NCBI GenBank assembly: GCA_015061605.1
Contig: SUWH01000013.1
Span: forward strand, 1-64,000
Source: Lentisphaerota bacterium
Lineage (GTDB): Bacteria; Verrucomicrobiota; Lentisphaeria; Victivallales; Victivallaceae
DNA: 64,000 nt
Reading direction: 5' to 3'
The position numbers and the translations under genes were made by a program. Shown piece after piece: positions 1 to 8,651 of this stretch (positions are counted from its first letter, which is position 1; every line of letters begins with the position of its first letter). The notes beneath the pieces are model-generated. The model saw nothing but the letters and a program-made list of their open reading frames with translations, was not told where the DNA came from and made no database searches.

Positions 1-95
1 TGCCGGAAATTCAAGTTTTCCCATCTGAAAACTTAAAAAAATCCCGAATTTTTCATCTTCACCCCTGCGATTGCAGCCATGATGGTCTTATGTTA

Positions 96-124
96 TTGAC
101 AAATCACACTTCTTGTGATATATT
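96..124 (+). promoter_or_regulatory. sigma70-type promoter of the DUF790 gene
   Basis: TTGACA at 96-101, a 17-bp spacer, then TATATT at 119-124, preceded by TG at 116-117 (extended -10). The start codon at 165 lies about 40 bases downstream. The leader has no clear Shine-Dalgarno motif. Confidence 0.7.
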
Positions 125-164
125 CAGCGCGGACAAACTATTGTAAGCAGAAAACATAACAACT

Positions 165-1337
165 ATGTTGAAAAAAGAACATATCATTTGCAAAATCAAC
201 TCCGGACGGGTGAAACCGGTGTATATTGTTTCTGATGATTTCTCTGCATTGGAAAATGCTTCCGGACTGCTTGCCGTTTACCGCCACGCCTGTCAGCATA
301 ATTTGACTTGCAGTGAACTTGAGGAGTTGAGCAAAAATTTCATTGACAGTTCAGTTGACTCACGTTTTACTTCCGGCTTGAATAAGCTTCTGTTTGACCG
401 CTGTCAATTCGATGTCGTTGAAGATATCGACTATCCGGCGCGCCGCCGTGAACTTTTTCTGGTTTCCGCAGCCAATTTCAAAGCAAATTTACCGCCGCTT
501 CCGGAAAATCCCGCTGACATTTACGGCGATCTCCCCGGATTTGAAAGGTTGAAAAGTTTTCAGGATATTACACCTGCTGAACTGCTGGATGCTTTCAATC
601 TCGCACAGGCTCAAGCGCTGCTCATTTACGCTGAAACTATAACGCTTCAGCTTGCCGATCCGGATGTGACCGCGCTGCGCAAAGTGATGAAAGCGATCAA
701 ATTTTTCCGCCTGCTGGCGAAGTTTGAACGCGGCAGAAATAAAACAGTCAATATTGATATTTCCGGACCCTATTCATTGTTCGGCCCCTCGGTCAAATAT
801 GCAGTTTCACTGGCATCATTGCTGCCGGTCATTGTAAATCTCAAACAATGGAAACTTTCGGCGCAGCTCAAATTCCGCGACCGGGAGCTGAAACTCAAGC
901 TGGACGAAAAAAATCTGCTCCGTTCACCCAACCGCAGTTTTTCCTCCTTCGTCCCCGAAGAGATCCGGATGTATCACAAACTTTTTGCAGAAAAACCCTC
1001 CGCCTGGCAGATCATTGGCGACACTCCGTTTCTTGACGGCGGCAATCAGGAGATAATCTTTCCCGACCTCTCGTTTCAGGAGAAATCTTCCGGAAAAGTC
1101 ATCCATCTGGAACTCTTTCACCGCTGGCACGCCGGACAACTTGCCCGCCGCCTCGAACTTTTGAAAAAATCTCCGGAACTCCCACTCATCCTTGGCATCG
1201 ACCGTTCCCTTGCCGATGAAGAATCCCTCGCTCAAATGACTGCTGATTCTCCACAGCTCGCCCAACGCTGCCGGCTCTTCCGCGACTTTCCCGGTGTCGA
1301 AAACACCCTCCGCGCATTGAAAAAGATGATAGGGTGA
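165..1337 (+). CDS. DUF790 family protein (Bax1-like nuclease)
   Basis: A 390-residue protein matching the DUF790 family in order: an N-terminal segment with GRVKPVYI (about 14-21), a middle LAQAQALLIYAETITLQL segment with the 'GPYSLFGP' motif (about 200-208), and a C-terminal PD-(D/E)xK-like nuclease end in which IFPDLSF is followed by HLELFHRWH and a basic RRLELL helix. In archaea the family member Bax1 is a nuclease partner of the XPB helicase, and bacterial homologues often sit next to an XPB-like helicase. No such helicase follows here, so any partner would lie upstream of the window. The gene has its own promoter. A DNA-repair role is inferred from the family; the specific substrate is unknown. 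Confidence 0.8.
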   Translation: MLKKEHIICKINSGRVKPVYIVSDDFSALENASGLLAVYRHACQHNLTCSELEELSKNFIDSSVDSRFTSGLNKLLFDRCQFDVVEDIDYPARRRELFLVSAANFKANLPPLPENPADIYGDLPGFERLKSFQDITPAELLDAFNLAQAQALLIYAETITLQLADPDVTALRKVMKAIKFFRLLAKFERGRNKTVNIDISGPYSLFGPSVKYAVSLASLLPVIVNLKQWKLSAQLKFRDRELKLKLDEKNLLRSPNRSFSSFVPEEIRMYHKLFAEKPSAWQIIGDTPFLDGGNQEIIFPDLSFQEKSSGKVIHLELFHRWHAGQLARRLELLKKSPELPLILGIDRSLADEESLAQMTADSPQLAQRCRLFRDFPGVENTLRALKKMIG

Positions 1338-1343
1338 CTTTTT

Positions 1344-1403
1344 CGTTATTATCTCATTTCTTGTAAAAATCTTTGCGCCGCCGCCGCATTGCGAACAATC
1401 TCG
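1344..1403 (-). mobile_element. truncated copy of MITE family B
   Basis: The sequence TATTATCTCATTTCTTGTAA followed by a GCCGCCGCATTGCG...CAATCTC block matches, in reverse orientation, the right terminal part of the two complete 276-bp family B elements at 12266-12541 and 14400-14675. The rest of the element is missing, and the fragment abuts a piece of rlmI 3' sequence. Confidence 0.55.
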
Positions 1404-1427
1404 TTCTTGTCTTCCGTAGCCATAAAG

Positions 1428-1502
1428 TCCGGGCGGTGTGATGTTCAACTTTTCCTGTTCCGGGCTGATGGATAGCGAACTCTTTCAGAAAATAACCGCT
1501 TC
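1428..1502 (+). pseudogene. 75-bp fragment of the rlmI 3' region
   Basis: Read on the plus strand this encodes GGVMFNFSCSGLMDSELFQK, nearly the same as the C-terminal part of the methyltransferase at 25962-27149. It begins at the same point (TCCGGGCGG) as the longer duplicate at 20927-21115, and both are preceded by AAAG. It has no start codon and is not a gene. Together with the MITE fragment before it, it fills most of the 327-base gap between 1338 and 1664; the rest (1503-1664) shows nothing recognisable. Confidence 0.75.
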
Positions 1503-1664
1503 GGCGCGTGGCAGTGAAAATCATCGGTAGTGAACTCATTGCCAGACATGGCCGCGATATTTTGAGAAGCTGTGCCAAACTGCACTTCAAAACCGCTTCA
1601 GAACTGTAAAAAATTCGGGCAGGCAGAAACTTGTTCCGTTTTCACAAACGTGTACAGGATAATA

Positions 1665-2720
1665 TCAAATGTCAAAGGCAGATTCCTGCCACGGCAGCTC
1701 AAAACAGCCGTTGTCCATAAACTTTACTTTCAGTAAGCAATACCGGCTGTCGATAAAGTTTTCCATATTCCAGCGGTCGAGCATTATATATATTTCGCCG
1801 TCAATATTTACCGCACACGCCCCCTGACAGTTGAAAGTTGTTTCTGCATTACTGTCATTTTCAGCGCAATACCCGGAACACGGATTGCCGAATTCATGCC
1901 ACGGTCCCATTATATTCTCCGCCCACGCACCACGGGCGGCATTGGGATACCACCCGGTACATCCGGACATGAAAAGATAATAGATCCCGTTGCGCTTGAA
2001 TATTACCGGAGCCTCCATCCATCGGCGGTGGAACGCCCGGTTGAAAATACCGGAGTGATAAAGGTAATCTTCGCTCAACAGTGAAATATGCAATGTACTG
2101 TTCTGTTCCGATGCATAAATATGATAGGCTTTATCATCATCATCAACAAACAGTGTTTGATCACGGGACATCTGGCCGCCGGAAAAATCCCGCCCCAGCA
2201 GATTGACTGTGAATGCTTCTTCGTGTTCACGGTTGATGATGTAATTACGTTCAATTGTCCGCCGGATTGATTCTTCATCTTTGTCAGCATCGGTAACATC
2301 CAGCGGCCAACATTCTTTATCCGGCCGTTCTGCATAAAGAAATTCAAACGGGCCGAGCGGAGAATCAGCAACCGCGACCCCGCATTTGGCAATGGTATGT
2401 TTATCGTCAGTACTGTGAAAATACATGACAAACTTTCCGGTTGAAGCACAATAAATGACTTTTGGCCGTTCAATACGGCATCCACGGCAAATCGGACTTG
2501 CCGGATCATCATTGACTTTCAACGCTATTCCTTCATCCTTCCAGGAAAGAAAATCTGCCGAACTGTATACGTGCACCCCGACAAACGCCAAACGTCCTTC
2601 CCATCCGGCGATCTTGTGTTCACCGTACCAATACCAGACTCCATTGTGACGGAGAAATGATCCTGCATGAGCGTTGATGTGACAACCGTTGGTATCCAGC
2701 CACAAAGAACCGTTTTTCAT
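1665..2720 (-). CDS. glycoside hydrolase family 43 protein (exo-beta-1,3-galactanase-like)
   Basis: A 351-residue protein with no signal peptide, so probably cytoplasmic. It shows the five-bladed propeller signatures of GH43 members of the galactanase-like subgroup: WYGEH (31-35), ERPKVIY (84-90), SRDQTLFVDDD (185-195), YASEQNSTLHI (202-212), EAPVIF (236-241) and SGCTGWYPN (252-260). Enzymes with this motif set release galactose or arabinose units from plant side chains; the exact substrate cannot be read from sequence. It is the last gene of sugar locus 1, two bases after the pseudopilin gene stop, and is presumably transcribed from the promoter near 6361-6389. Confidence 0.8.
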   Translation of the reverse strand: MKNGSLWLDTNGCHINAHAGSFLRHNGVWYWYGEHKIAGWEGRLAFVGVHVYSSADFLSWKDEGIALKVNDDPASPICRGCRIERPKVIYCASTGKFVMYFHSTDDKHTIAKCGVAVADSPLGPFEFLYAERPDKECWPLDVTDADKDEESIRRTIERNYIINREHEEAFTVNLLGRDFSGGQMSRDQTLFVDDDDKAYHIYASEQNSTLHISLLSEDYLYHSGIFNRAFHRRWMEAPVIFKRNGIYYLFMSGCTGWYPNAARGAWAENIMGPWHEFGNPCSGYCAENDSNAETTFNCQGACAVNIDGEIYIMLDRWNMENFIDSRYCLLKVKFMDNGCFELPWQESAFDI

Positions 2721-2722
2721 AA

Positions 2723-3574
2723 TTACAAATCACCCCAGCCGTTCCACTGCACCAGTTCCTTGCCGCTGCCCAGAGTATTGTAGGGATTGGCAGCATCCAC
2801 CCGGACATTGGCAACATGAATATCTCCGTGAAGAATATTGATCGAAGCCCGGTGCCGCTGTCCGTCCGGATTACCGAGAGTTCTGCTTGACAGAGAATGA
2901 CTCATCCGGTAATTGCCTTCGTAATAACCTCCGGTTTTCAATATCCGGCAATCCATAACAAAAAACATCTTTGACGGATGGCGTATATCGCTTTGATGCA
3001 GATTGCCCCAGGCAACATCCTGATCATCCCCTGTATCGCCGCCGCGGCGGTAACGGGCGCTCAACATGGTGTAGACGATACCATAACCGCTGTAACGCAA
3101 ATTATCAGAGTCATCAATATTATCCTGCGGGATACCTCCGGAATGAAAACTCGGACAAACAAAAATATTTTTATCCAATTTCTGATTCTGAATAAGCCAG
3201 CCGTTCCATGCTCCGGCACCGACCTGTCCGTTGCGGCGTTTCACCAGCAGATTGTCATAACGGATGATCCGGCCGTCGAACATGTCGGAATAAAGATTGA
3301 AACCGATCCCCTGCTGTTTCAAATTTGATATACAGCTTGCACTGCGGCCGCGTTCCCTGGCACTTTGAAGTGCCGGAAGCAAAATCGCCGCCAGAATGGC
3401 AATAATGGCAATCACCACCAGCAATTCTATTAAAGTGAAATGGGAGTGTGCGGGGGACAAGGAAAACTTTTTTTCACGGGAAAAAAAGTTTTCCCTTTCC
3501 CCCGCGCCCCCTTTCTCTTTCAAAAAAAGCGAAGTGTTTTCTTTGATTACAGACATTTTATTTTCCTTGTTCAT
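2723..3574 (-). CDS. prepilin-type N-terminal cleavage/methylation domain protein (pseudopilin)
   Basis: A 283-residue protein with the type IV-pilin signature [24 protein letters not shown] about 45 residues in, followed by the [19 protein letters not shown] region common to the DUF1559-like pseudopilins of Lentisphaerota and Planctomycetota. The body is extracytoplasmic once the leader is cleaved. The residue before the cleavage-site Phe is His rather than the usual Gly. The leader is far longer than the normal 5-25 residues because it contains a palindromic insertion (3461-3494). The start at 3574 is three bases from the preceding stop; an internal Met at 3556 with AAGGAAA in front is an equally good start. 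It is sandwiched between the DUF4838 and GH43 genes, which suggests a role in a surface apparatus for polysaccharide use (inference). Confidence 0.85.
   Translation of the reverse strand: MNKENKMSVIKENTSLFLKEKGGAGERENFFSREKKFSLSPAHSHFTLIELLVVIAIIAILAAILLPALQSARERGRSASCISNLKQQGIGFNLYSDMFDGRIIRYDNLLVKRRNGQVGAGAWNGWLIQNQKLDKNIFVCPSFHSGGIPQDNIDDSDNLRYSGYGIVYTMLSARYRRGGDTGDDQDVAWGNLHQSDIRHPSKMFFVMDCRILKTGGYYEGNYRMSHSLSSRTLGNPDGQRHRASINILHGDIHVANVRVDAANPYNTLGSGKELVQWNGWGDL
3461..3494. repeat. perfect palindrome inside the pseudopilin leader
   Basis: Arms 3461-3474 (GGAAAACTTTTTTT) and 3481-3494 are exact reverse complements (14 bp) around the 6-base loop CACGGG. Pairing continues less perfectly outward to about 3446-3509 (GGGGG against CCCCC). 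It lies in frame within the leader coding part, encoding [10 protein letters not shown] just before the prepilin motif. Confidence 0.8.
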
Positions 3575-3577
3575 GAT

Positions 3578-6307
3578 TTACCTGCCTTTTGAAATATTTA
3601 TATTTTTGATCTCGAAACTTTTCATCCGGGTAAAAAATAGTGCATTCAATCCCACAGCCCCCTGGGGGATCACGGTGTCAAAACTCAATCTGCTATCCTC
3701 CGCCTCTTTCATCATCGACGCCGGGAAAATCTTTCCGTCGATCTTACGGAACTGCTTTTTTCCGGGACGGCTGTTGATGATCAATTCGATACCCTCCGGT
3801 CTGCTGCGCGGGATCACGGTCAGAGTTATGCGGTATTTTCCCGGCACAGCCCAGCGCAGCAGAGCATTGAACCGGATCCGGTTATTTTCTTTGCGTGATA
3901 TTTTTTTGCCGGAAACGCTCCCATTGACAACAGTGGAAAATATATCTGATTTAAAGAGATTTTCCCGGAAAAATTGCAGTTTAACCGGTTTCCAGATACC
4001 GCCGTTGCCGCTGGTATCCTGCACCGCGATGGCAATATGATACGTTTTTCCCGGTACAACGACTCCGGAAAGATCGAAACGGCGTTCCATCATCCATCCT
4101 TCCGGTTCATTCACCGGATCGAATTTGTGTTCACCGATCAATTTACTGTTACAGTAGACCAAGCAGTTTTCATCGACCGCGCCGAGAGACAGCACGATCC
4201 TGCCGGAATCATCCCAATCGGCGGGAACAGTTACTTTTTTCCGGTAGACTCCCCAGCCGTTATAATTGGAAAATCCCTGCATTTCCCAACAATTTGCTGT
4301 GGAGATGCTCTTCCACGATGAATCATTGTACTCCTTTTTAACAACAGTACCGATATTTTTCTCTGCGACCGGAGAAAATTGCCACGCATCGGTCAAATCA
4401 ACTTCGGCAGCAGCTTTCACTTTATTTGCTTCTTTTTCATTGACCCGGAGCATATGTTCCCATGCCCGATTCCCCTGCACATAAGTTGCCACCGCCGTCG
4501 GGAGACCGCCGTGATTGATATGTTTATTGATAAAATCCCACCGTTTGGCAATTGCCGCATTAGCTTTTTTGAAATCTGCTGCGGTCGGCGGAATCACAGG
4601 CTCTATTCCGTGGATCGCACCGCAGGCGATAAGAGAACGGTAATAGTTGCTGTCGGTTTCTGCGGCCTCAAGGCCGGTCGCCATGAAATCAATGCGTTTC
4701 AATTCCGCTTTGTCCTTTGCCGCTTTGCGTGCCTGTGCCAGAAAACGGCGGCCTTCAGCGATTGCCTGTGGAGACATAAGTTCGATGCCGGCAAGCAAAT
4801 TGCCCGGGAATTGATTTTTTCCTTTGGATTTGATTTCGGTCAACCGGCGCTCAAAATATTCAAAATAGGCTCTCATATGCCGGTGGCTGCCGGGAAATCC
4901 GGACAGATAATATTCGTCCAGAAGTTTGTCCAGACTCTGCTCCGGATCCCAGCAGAGCCTTGCCCGGACGAATTCATTCGGTCCGGTCAGCGCGAAATCC
5001 CGGGAATCGTCGCCGCAACTGTCGATACCGTAGAAATTTTTCACTGTCCGGTAAAGCTGTTTTATGGTTTTATCGATCAGAGATGGATAACAGCATATAC
5101 TCATTCCGCGACCGCTGCCCGGATAATCCCGCAGCAGTATGCCGGAAGCTTTTTTGCTCCACGCCGTCACCAGACGGTCAAACTTATCTTTATCCTGCGG
5201 AACCATGTTCCAATTTATACCTTTGCATACAGCCACGACAACTCTGTCATTCAATTTCGGCAGCCCAGCCGGTGGATCAGTGTGCAAACTGTAAGCGTAT
5301 ACCGCGATTTTCTGTGTTGAACCCAGTTTATCAAGTGCTTCAGCTGTCCGCTGGGCAAATGTGAAAACCCGTCCGGAGACACACCGGGTATCATCCAGAT
5401 TATCAAACTGTGCCTTCTGACCGCCGTCCAGCTCAATACATTCACTGCATTCGCAATAATTTTCCCCGTCATTCGGACTTACCGGGAAAAAATCCCGTGC
5501 ATCCGGATGTTTCATACCGGTTCGGGCAAAAATCAATGGCAGTTCCCGGTTGGAATGGCAAATTTTCCAACGCGGCCGCCCGTCCCCGGGGCGGCGGCGT
5601 TTCCCGTCGATCTGCGCATAATATTCAGGATGTGAATCAAAATAACGGTCTCCGATGAATTGAGCCGATGAATGGTTGAACCACCCCTGCCATGAACTAC
5701 CCATTCCATTGTAACGGCCGAAACGTACCGCCGCCTCGCGTGATTTCACCGGATAACGTCTGCCGTGTCCGTAAAAACCGGTACGTATCGGCAGCTTCGG
5801 AGCATCATTGACTTTATAACCGGCGGTCGAAATCTTTTCCAATTCCGGATAAATTATACCGCTTTCATCCGGCCACAGCATACGGATGCCGAGTTTATCT
5901 CTCATGAAGCGGTAGACTGCATAAAGAGTTCCGGTATTTGCACGGTAATAATCGGCAAATGGCTTACGGTGATCATCTTTTCCGGCAAGTCGCAGAATAT
6001 TTTCCCCGGGAGAATCAATGATGAATGCATCCCACTCCAATTTTTCCAAAAGCGGATATTTTTCCATCTCCCCGACGATGAACAATGCAGAATATTTTTC
6101 CGGGATCGTACCGGAAACAATACCGGCGTTTATATCCAGTGTCCGTTTCAATGCGGTTTGCAATTCCTTTGCCGCGCACAATGCGGAGGGAGTGGGAGTA
6201 CCAGAGTGGCAGATGATGACCCCCGGCATTTGCCGGTGCAAATCAAATGCGGCAAGGGTAAATGCGGTCAGCAGCAATATTGCCGCGACAAAATATTTTT
6301 TTACCAT
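3578..6307 (-). CDS. secreted DUF4838 domain protein with C-terminal galactose-binding-like domain
   Basis: A 909-residue protein with a signal peptide (MVKKYFVAAILLLTAFTLAA). The first about 150 residues have an alpha-glucuronidase N-terminal-like fold pattern (AAKELQTALKR...ALFIVGE), and DUF4838 follows with motifs such as HPEYYAQIDGKRR and FFPVSPNDGENYCECSEC. Residues about 640-770 resemble a GH2-type jelly-roll sugar-binding domain (AWQFSPVAEKN...GVYRKKVTVP...WMMERRFDL). DUF4838 proteins are abundant in carbohydrate loci but their enzymatic activity is not settled; the acidic and Cys-rich motifs suggest a glycosidase-like extracellular role (inference). First gene of the minus-strand operon of sugar locus 1, divergent from an AraC regulator. 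Confidence 0.8.
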   Translation of the reverse strand: MVKKYFVAAILLLTAFTLAAFDLHRQMPGVIICHSGTPTPSALCAAKELQTALKRTLDINAGIVSGTIPEKYSALFIVGEMEKYPLLEKLEWDAFIIDSPGENILRLAGKDDHRKPFADYYRANTGTLYAVYRFMRDKLGIRMLWPDESGIIYPELEKISTAGYKVNDAPKLPIRTGFYGHGRRYPVKSREAAVRFGRYNGMGSSWQGWFNHSSAQFIGDRYFDSHPEYYAQIDGKRRRPGDGRPRWKICHSNRELPLIFARTGMKHPDARDFFPVSPNDGENYCECSECIELDGGQKAQFDNLDDTRCVSGRVFTFAQRTAEALDKLGSTQKIAVYAYSLHTDPPAGLPKLNDRVVVAVCKGINWNMVPQDKDKFDRLVTAWSKKASGILLRDYPGSGRGMSICCYPSLIDKTIKQLYRTVKNFYGIDSCGDDSRDFALTGPNEFVRARLCWDPEQSLDKLLDEYYLSGFPGSHRHMRAYFEYFERRLTEIKSKGKNQFPGNLLAGIELMSPQAIAEGRRFLAQARKAAKDKAELKRIDFMATGLEAAETDSNYYRSLIACGAIHGIEPVIPPTAADFKKANAAIAKRWDFINKHINHGGLPTAVATYVQGNRAWEHMLRVNEKEANKVKAAAEVDLTDAWQFSPVAEKNIGTVVKKEYNDSSWKSISTANCWEMQGFSNYNGWGVYRKKVTVPADWDDSGRIVLSLGAVDENCLVYCNSKLIGEHKFDPVNEPEGWMMERRFDLSGVVVPGKTYHIAIAVQDTSGNGGIWKPVKLQFFRENLFKSDIFSTVVNGSVSGKKISRKENNRIRFNALLRWAVPGKYRITLTVIPRSRPEGIELIINSRPGKKQFRKIDGKIFPASMMKEAEDSRLSFDTVIPQGAVGLNALFFTRMKSFEIKNINISKGR

Positions 6308-6334
6308 TTTGTATCAATCCTTATCTTAAATTGC

Positions 6335-6363
6335 TTGAAAATTTTTTATTCATGCTGTATAAT
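6335..6363 (+). promoter_or_regulatory. promoter of the AraC gene, sugar locus 1
   Basis: TTGAAA at 6335-6340, a 17-bp spacer and TATAAT at 6358-6363, about 60 bases before the AraC start. Its -10 box overlaps the -10 box of the opposing promoter by three bases. Confidence 0.7.
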
Positions 6364-6389
6364 ATACGCAGATAAAGCATATTTAACAA
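6361..6389 (-). promoter_or_regulatory. promoter of the DUF4838-pseudopilin-GH43 operon
   Basis: On the minus strand TTGTTA (6389-6384), a 17-bp spacer and TATATT (6366-6361). The two divergent -10 boxes share the sequence TATAATATA, so polymerase can occupy only one of them at a time. Confidence 0.65.
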
Positions 6390-6424
6390 TGATAATAACA
6401 GTTCATAAATGGTAATTTTGTTTC

Positions 6425-7240
6425 ATGAGCAATGCTATTCAATTTTTAGAGAAATCCTGTGCCTACCGACTGGAAAATTCATCGTGGATAAATGCATTGG
6501 TCAGTGTCCGCAGTGCGGGATATTACCGGCTTGGAGATTTCTGGCAGCAGCAGGAAAAACGTGGAAATTTTCTTGAATTGTTCTGGGGAATGGATGGAGT
6601 TCTGGAGTTTCCCGGCAAACGCAGACTTCATAAAAATGAAGCATTGTTCATCATGCCCGGCGAACTGCACCGGCAGCAAATCATCTGTTTCCCGGCAGCA
6701 TATTGCTGGCTGACCCTTGATGGGCATATTGAAGAAATGATACAGATGTACAATATTGATGGAAATATTTTTGATGCCGGAGCCTGTCCGGAACATTTTT
6801 TCCGGCAGTTGATCAATGAAGTCCGGCATATAACCCCGGCGATGGGATATGCCGCCAGTGCCACTGCACTGAAAATAGTTCATCAGGCACTTGGATATGC
6901 CCCATCAAACAAAGAGGGGGAACTGCTGGTCAATGAATTCTGTAAAATGGTGGAGAAATTTTATTCTTCAAGAGAATGCAATATCGATTACATCTCCTCC
7001 ATGCTCGGCATATCCCGGGTGACTTTGTTCCGCGCCGTTACCGGCAGAATGAATTGTACTCCTAAAGAATATCTGGACAAATACCGTCTGCGTGAAGCAG
7101 TTGATCTGTTGATAAACACCGCAATGAGCGTAAATGATATAGCTTTGAGTTGCGGATATTCCGGGGCGAACTACTTTTGCAAGGTATTCCGCAAACAAAT
7201 GGGAACATCACCGGAAATGTTCCGCCGCAACTCTCATTGA
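6425..7240 (+). CDS. AraC family transcriptional regulator, sugar locus 1
   Basis: A 271-residue protein. The N-terminal half is cupin-like (FPGKRRLHKNEALFIMPGELHRQQ, about 60-83) and would bind a sugar ligand. The C-terminal 100 residues carry the two helix-turn-helix motifs of AraC proteins, including MLGISRVTLFRAVTG and DIALSCGYSGANYFCKVFRKQMGTSPEMFR. It is divergently transcribed from the DUF4838 operon over a 117-bp shared control region, so it most likely regulates that operon. The regulator of sugar locus 2 at 53544 has the same layout. Confidence 0.9.
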   Translation: MSNAIQFLEKSCAYRLENSSWINALVSVRSAGYYRLGDFWQQQEKRGNFLELFWGMDGVLEFPGKRRLHKNEALFIMPGELHRQQIICFPAAYCWLTLDGHIEEMIQMYNIDGNIFDAGACPEHFFRQLINEVRHITPAMGYAASATALKIVHQALGYAPSNKEGELLVNEFCKMVEKFYSSRECNIDYISSMLGISRVTLFRAVTGRMNCTPKEYLDKYRLREAVDLLINTAMSVNDIALSCGYSGANYFCKVFRKQMGTSPEMFRRNSH

Positions 7241-7390
7241 CAAGTTATGTCATTTTTTATTTCAGCTATGTTCCCTTCTCCCGAACCCTCATCCCTTTTC
7301 AAGAAAAGCGAGATGTTTTGCCGCTCCGTTGTCGCGGCAAAAGATGCTGTGCGTCAGTAGCATTTGAACTGTTATGCCCGTATTCCAATC

Positions 7391-7422
7391 ACAAAAAAGA
7401 GGCTGTTGCTTTTGCAACAGCC
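7391..7422 (-). terminator. intrinsic terminator downstream of the aldolase gene
   Basis: Stem GGCTGTTGC / GCAACAGCC (9 bp, loop TTTT) at 7401-7422, followed on the minus strand by TCTTTTTTG (7400-7391). A second perfect 9-bp hairpin, CGCCGGACT / AGTCCGGCG at 7444-7464, lies between it and the aldolase stop codon. Nothing else is recognisable in the 7241-7478 gap. Confidence 0.8.
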
Positions 7423-7478
7423 CCTTGTTCGATCATTGTCCTGCGCCGGACTGACAGTCCGGCGTAAGAAGAAGCCTC

Positions 7479-8456
7479 TTATTTATCAAAGGCGTGACCG
7501 GCAGAACCCAGAACTTCCTTGTTCTTGCGGATGTAAAGCTCTTTCAAGCTGGTACGGGCAGGACCGAGATATTTGCGGGGGTCGAATTCGCCCGGCTTTT
7601 CGGTAAAAACTTTGCGGATGGCAGCAGTCATCGCCAGACGGCCGTCGGAGTCGATGTTGATTTTGCAGACAGCGCTCTTGGCAGCGGCGCGGAGCTGATC
7701 TTCACCGATACCGATGGCATCTTTGAGTTTGCCGCCGTTTTCGTTGATGATCTTGACCAGATCCTGCGGAACGCTGGAGGAACCGTGCAGAACGATGGGG
7801 AATCCGGGGATGCGCTTTTCGATTTCAGCGAGGATGTCGAGACGGATTTTGGGATCGTCGCCGGGCTTGAATTTGTAAGCACCGTGGCTGGTACCGATGG
7901 CGATGGCAAGTGAGTCAACGCCGGTACGTTTGACGAAGTCTTCGACCTCTTCCGGACGGGTGTATGTGTGGGTTTCAGCTTTGACGTCATCTTCGACACC
8001 GGCGAGAACACCGAGTTCGCCTTCGACAGTTACATCGTGGGCGTGGGCGTATTCAACGACCTTGCGGGTTTCGGCGATGTTTTCTTCGTAGGGAAGATGG
8101 GAGCCGTCGATCATGACGCTGGAGAAACCGAAATCGATACAGCTTTTGCAGGTTTCAAAATCGGGACCGTGGTCGAGGTGAAGCACGATCGGGATCAGTT
8201 TACCGTTGTTGATCTCTTTGGCGTATTCGACCGCACCCTGGGCCATGTAGCGCAGCAGAGTCTGGTTGGCGTATTCGCGGGCACCTTTGGAAACCTGAAG
8301 AATCAGCGGGGATTCGGTTTCGACGCAGGCCTGGATGATCGCCTGGAGCTGTTCCATATTGTTGAAGTTGTAGGCGGGGATGGCATATCCGCCTTTGACG
8401 GCTTTGGCAAACAGTTCACGGGTGTTCACCAGACCGAGGGACTTGTAATCGACCAT
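7479..8456 (-). CDS. fba: class II fructose-bisphosphate aldolase
   Basis: A 325-residue cytoplasmic zinc enzyme that interconverts fructose-1,6-bisphosphate with dihydroxyacetone phosphate and glyceraldehyde-3-phosphate in glycolysis and gluconeogenesis. The zinc site LHLDHG (92-97, Asp95/His96), GTSHGAYK (188-195) and HGSSSVP (224-230) are all present. AAGGAG lies at 8468-8463 in front of the start. It is a single gene with its own promoter and terminator. It is the longer class II type found in many anaerobes. It could accept tagatose-bisphosphate, but nothing nearby suggests that. Confidence 0.93.
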   Translation of the reverse strand: MVDYKSLGLVNTRELFAKAVKGGYAIPAYNFNNMEQLQAIIQACVETESPLILQVSKGAREYANQTLLRYMAQGAVEYAKEINNGKLIPIVLHLDHGPDFETCKSCIDFGFSSVMIDGSHLPYEENIAETRKVVEYAHAHDVTVEGELGVLAGVEDDVKAETHTYTRPEEVEDFVKRTGVDSLAIAIGTSHGAYKFKPGDDPKIRLDILAEIEKRIPGFPIVLHGSSSVPQDLVKIINENGGKLKDAIGIGEDQLRAAAKSAVCKINIDSDGRLAMTAAIRKVFTEKPGEFDPRKYLGPARTSLKELYIRKNKEVLGSAGHAFDK

Positions 8457-8508
8457 TTTTTCATCTCCTTGATGTTGTTGTTACGGTTTCCCGATTATAC
8501 ATTAATAT

Positions 8509-8537
8509 AATATAACTCATAAACGGCTTTAATTCAA
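8509..8537 (-). promoter_or_regulatory. promoter of fba
   Basis: On the minus strand TTGAAT (8537-8532), 17-bp spacer, TATATT (8514-8509), about 50 bases before the start codon. Confidence 0.65.
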
Positions 8538-8561
8538 GTGCAGATATCGAACTTCTCCGAC

Positions 8562-8590
8562 TTGAAATATCATGTTTGAAGTGCTATATT
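8562..8590 (+). promoter_or_regulatory. promoter of the scaffold/GGGtGRT operon
   Basis: TTGAAA at 8562-8567, 17-bp spacer, TATATT at 8585-8590, about 60 bases before the start at 8652. Confidence 0.7.
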
Positions 8591-8651
8591 ATAGTGTATG
8601 TCTTAAGCGTTTTTAACGTGTTCAACCTATAATCAACAGGAGAAGCGGAGA

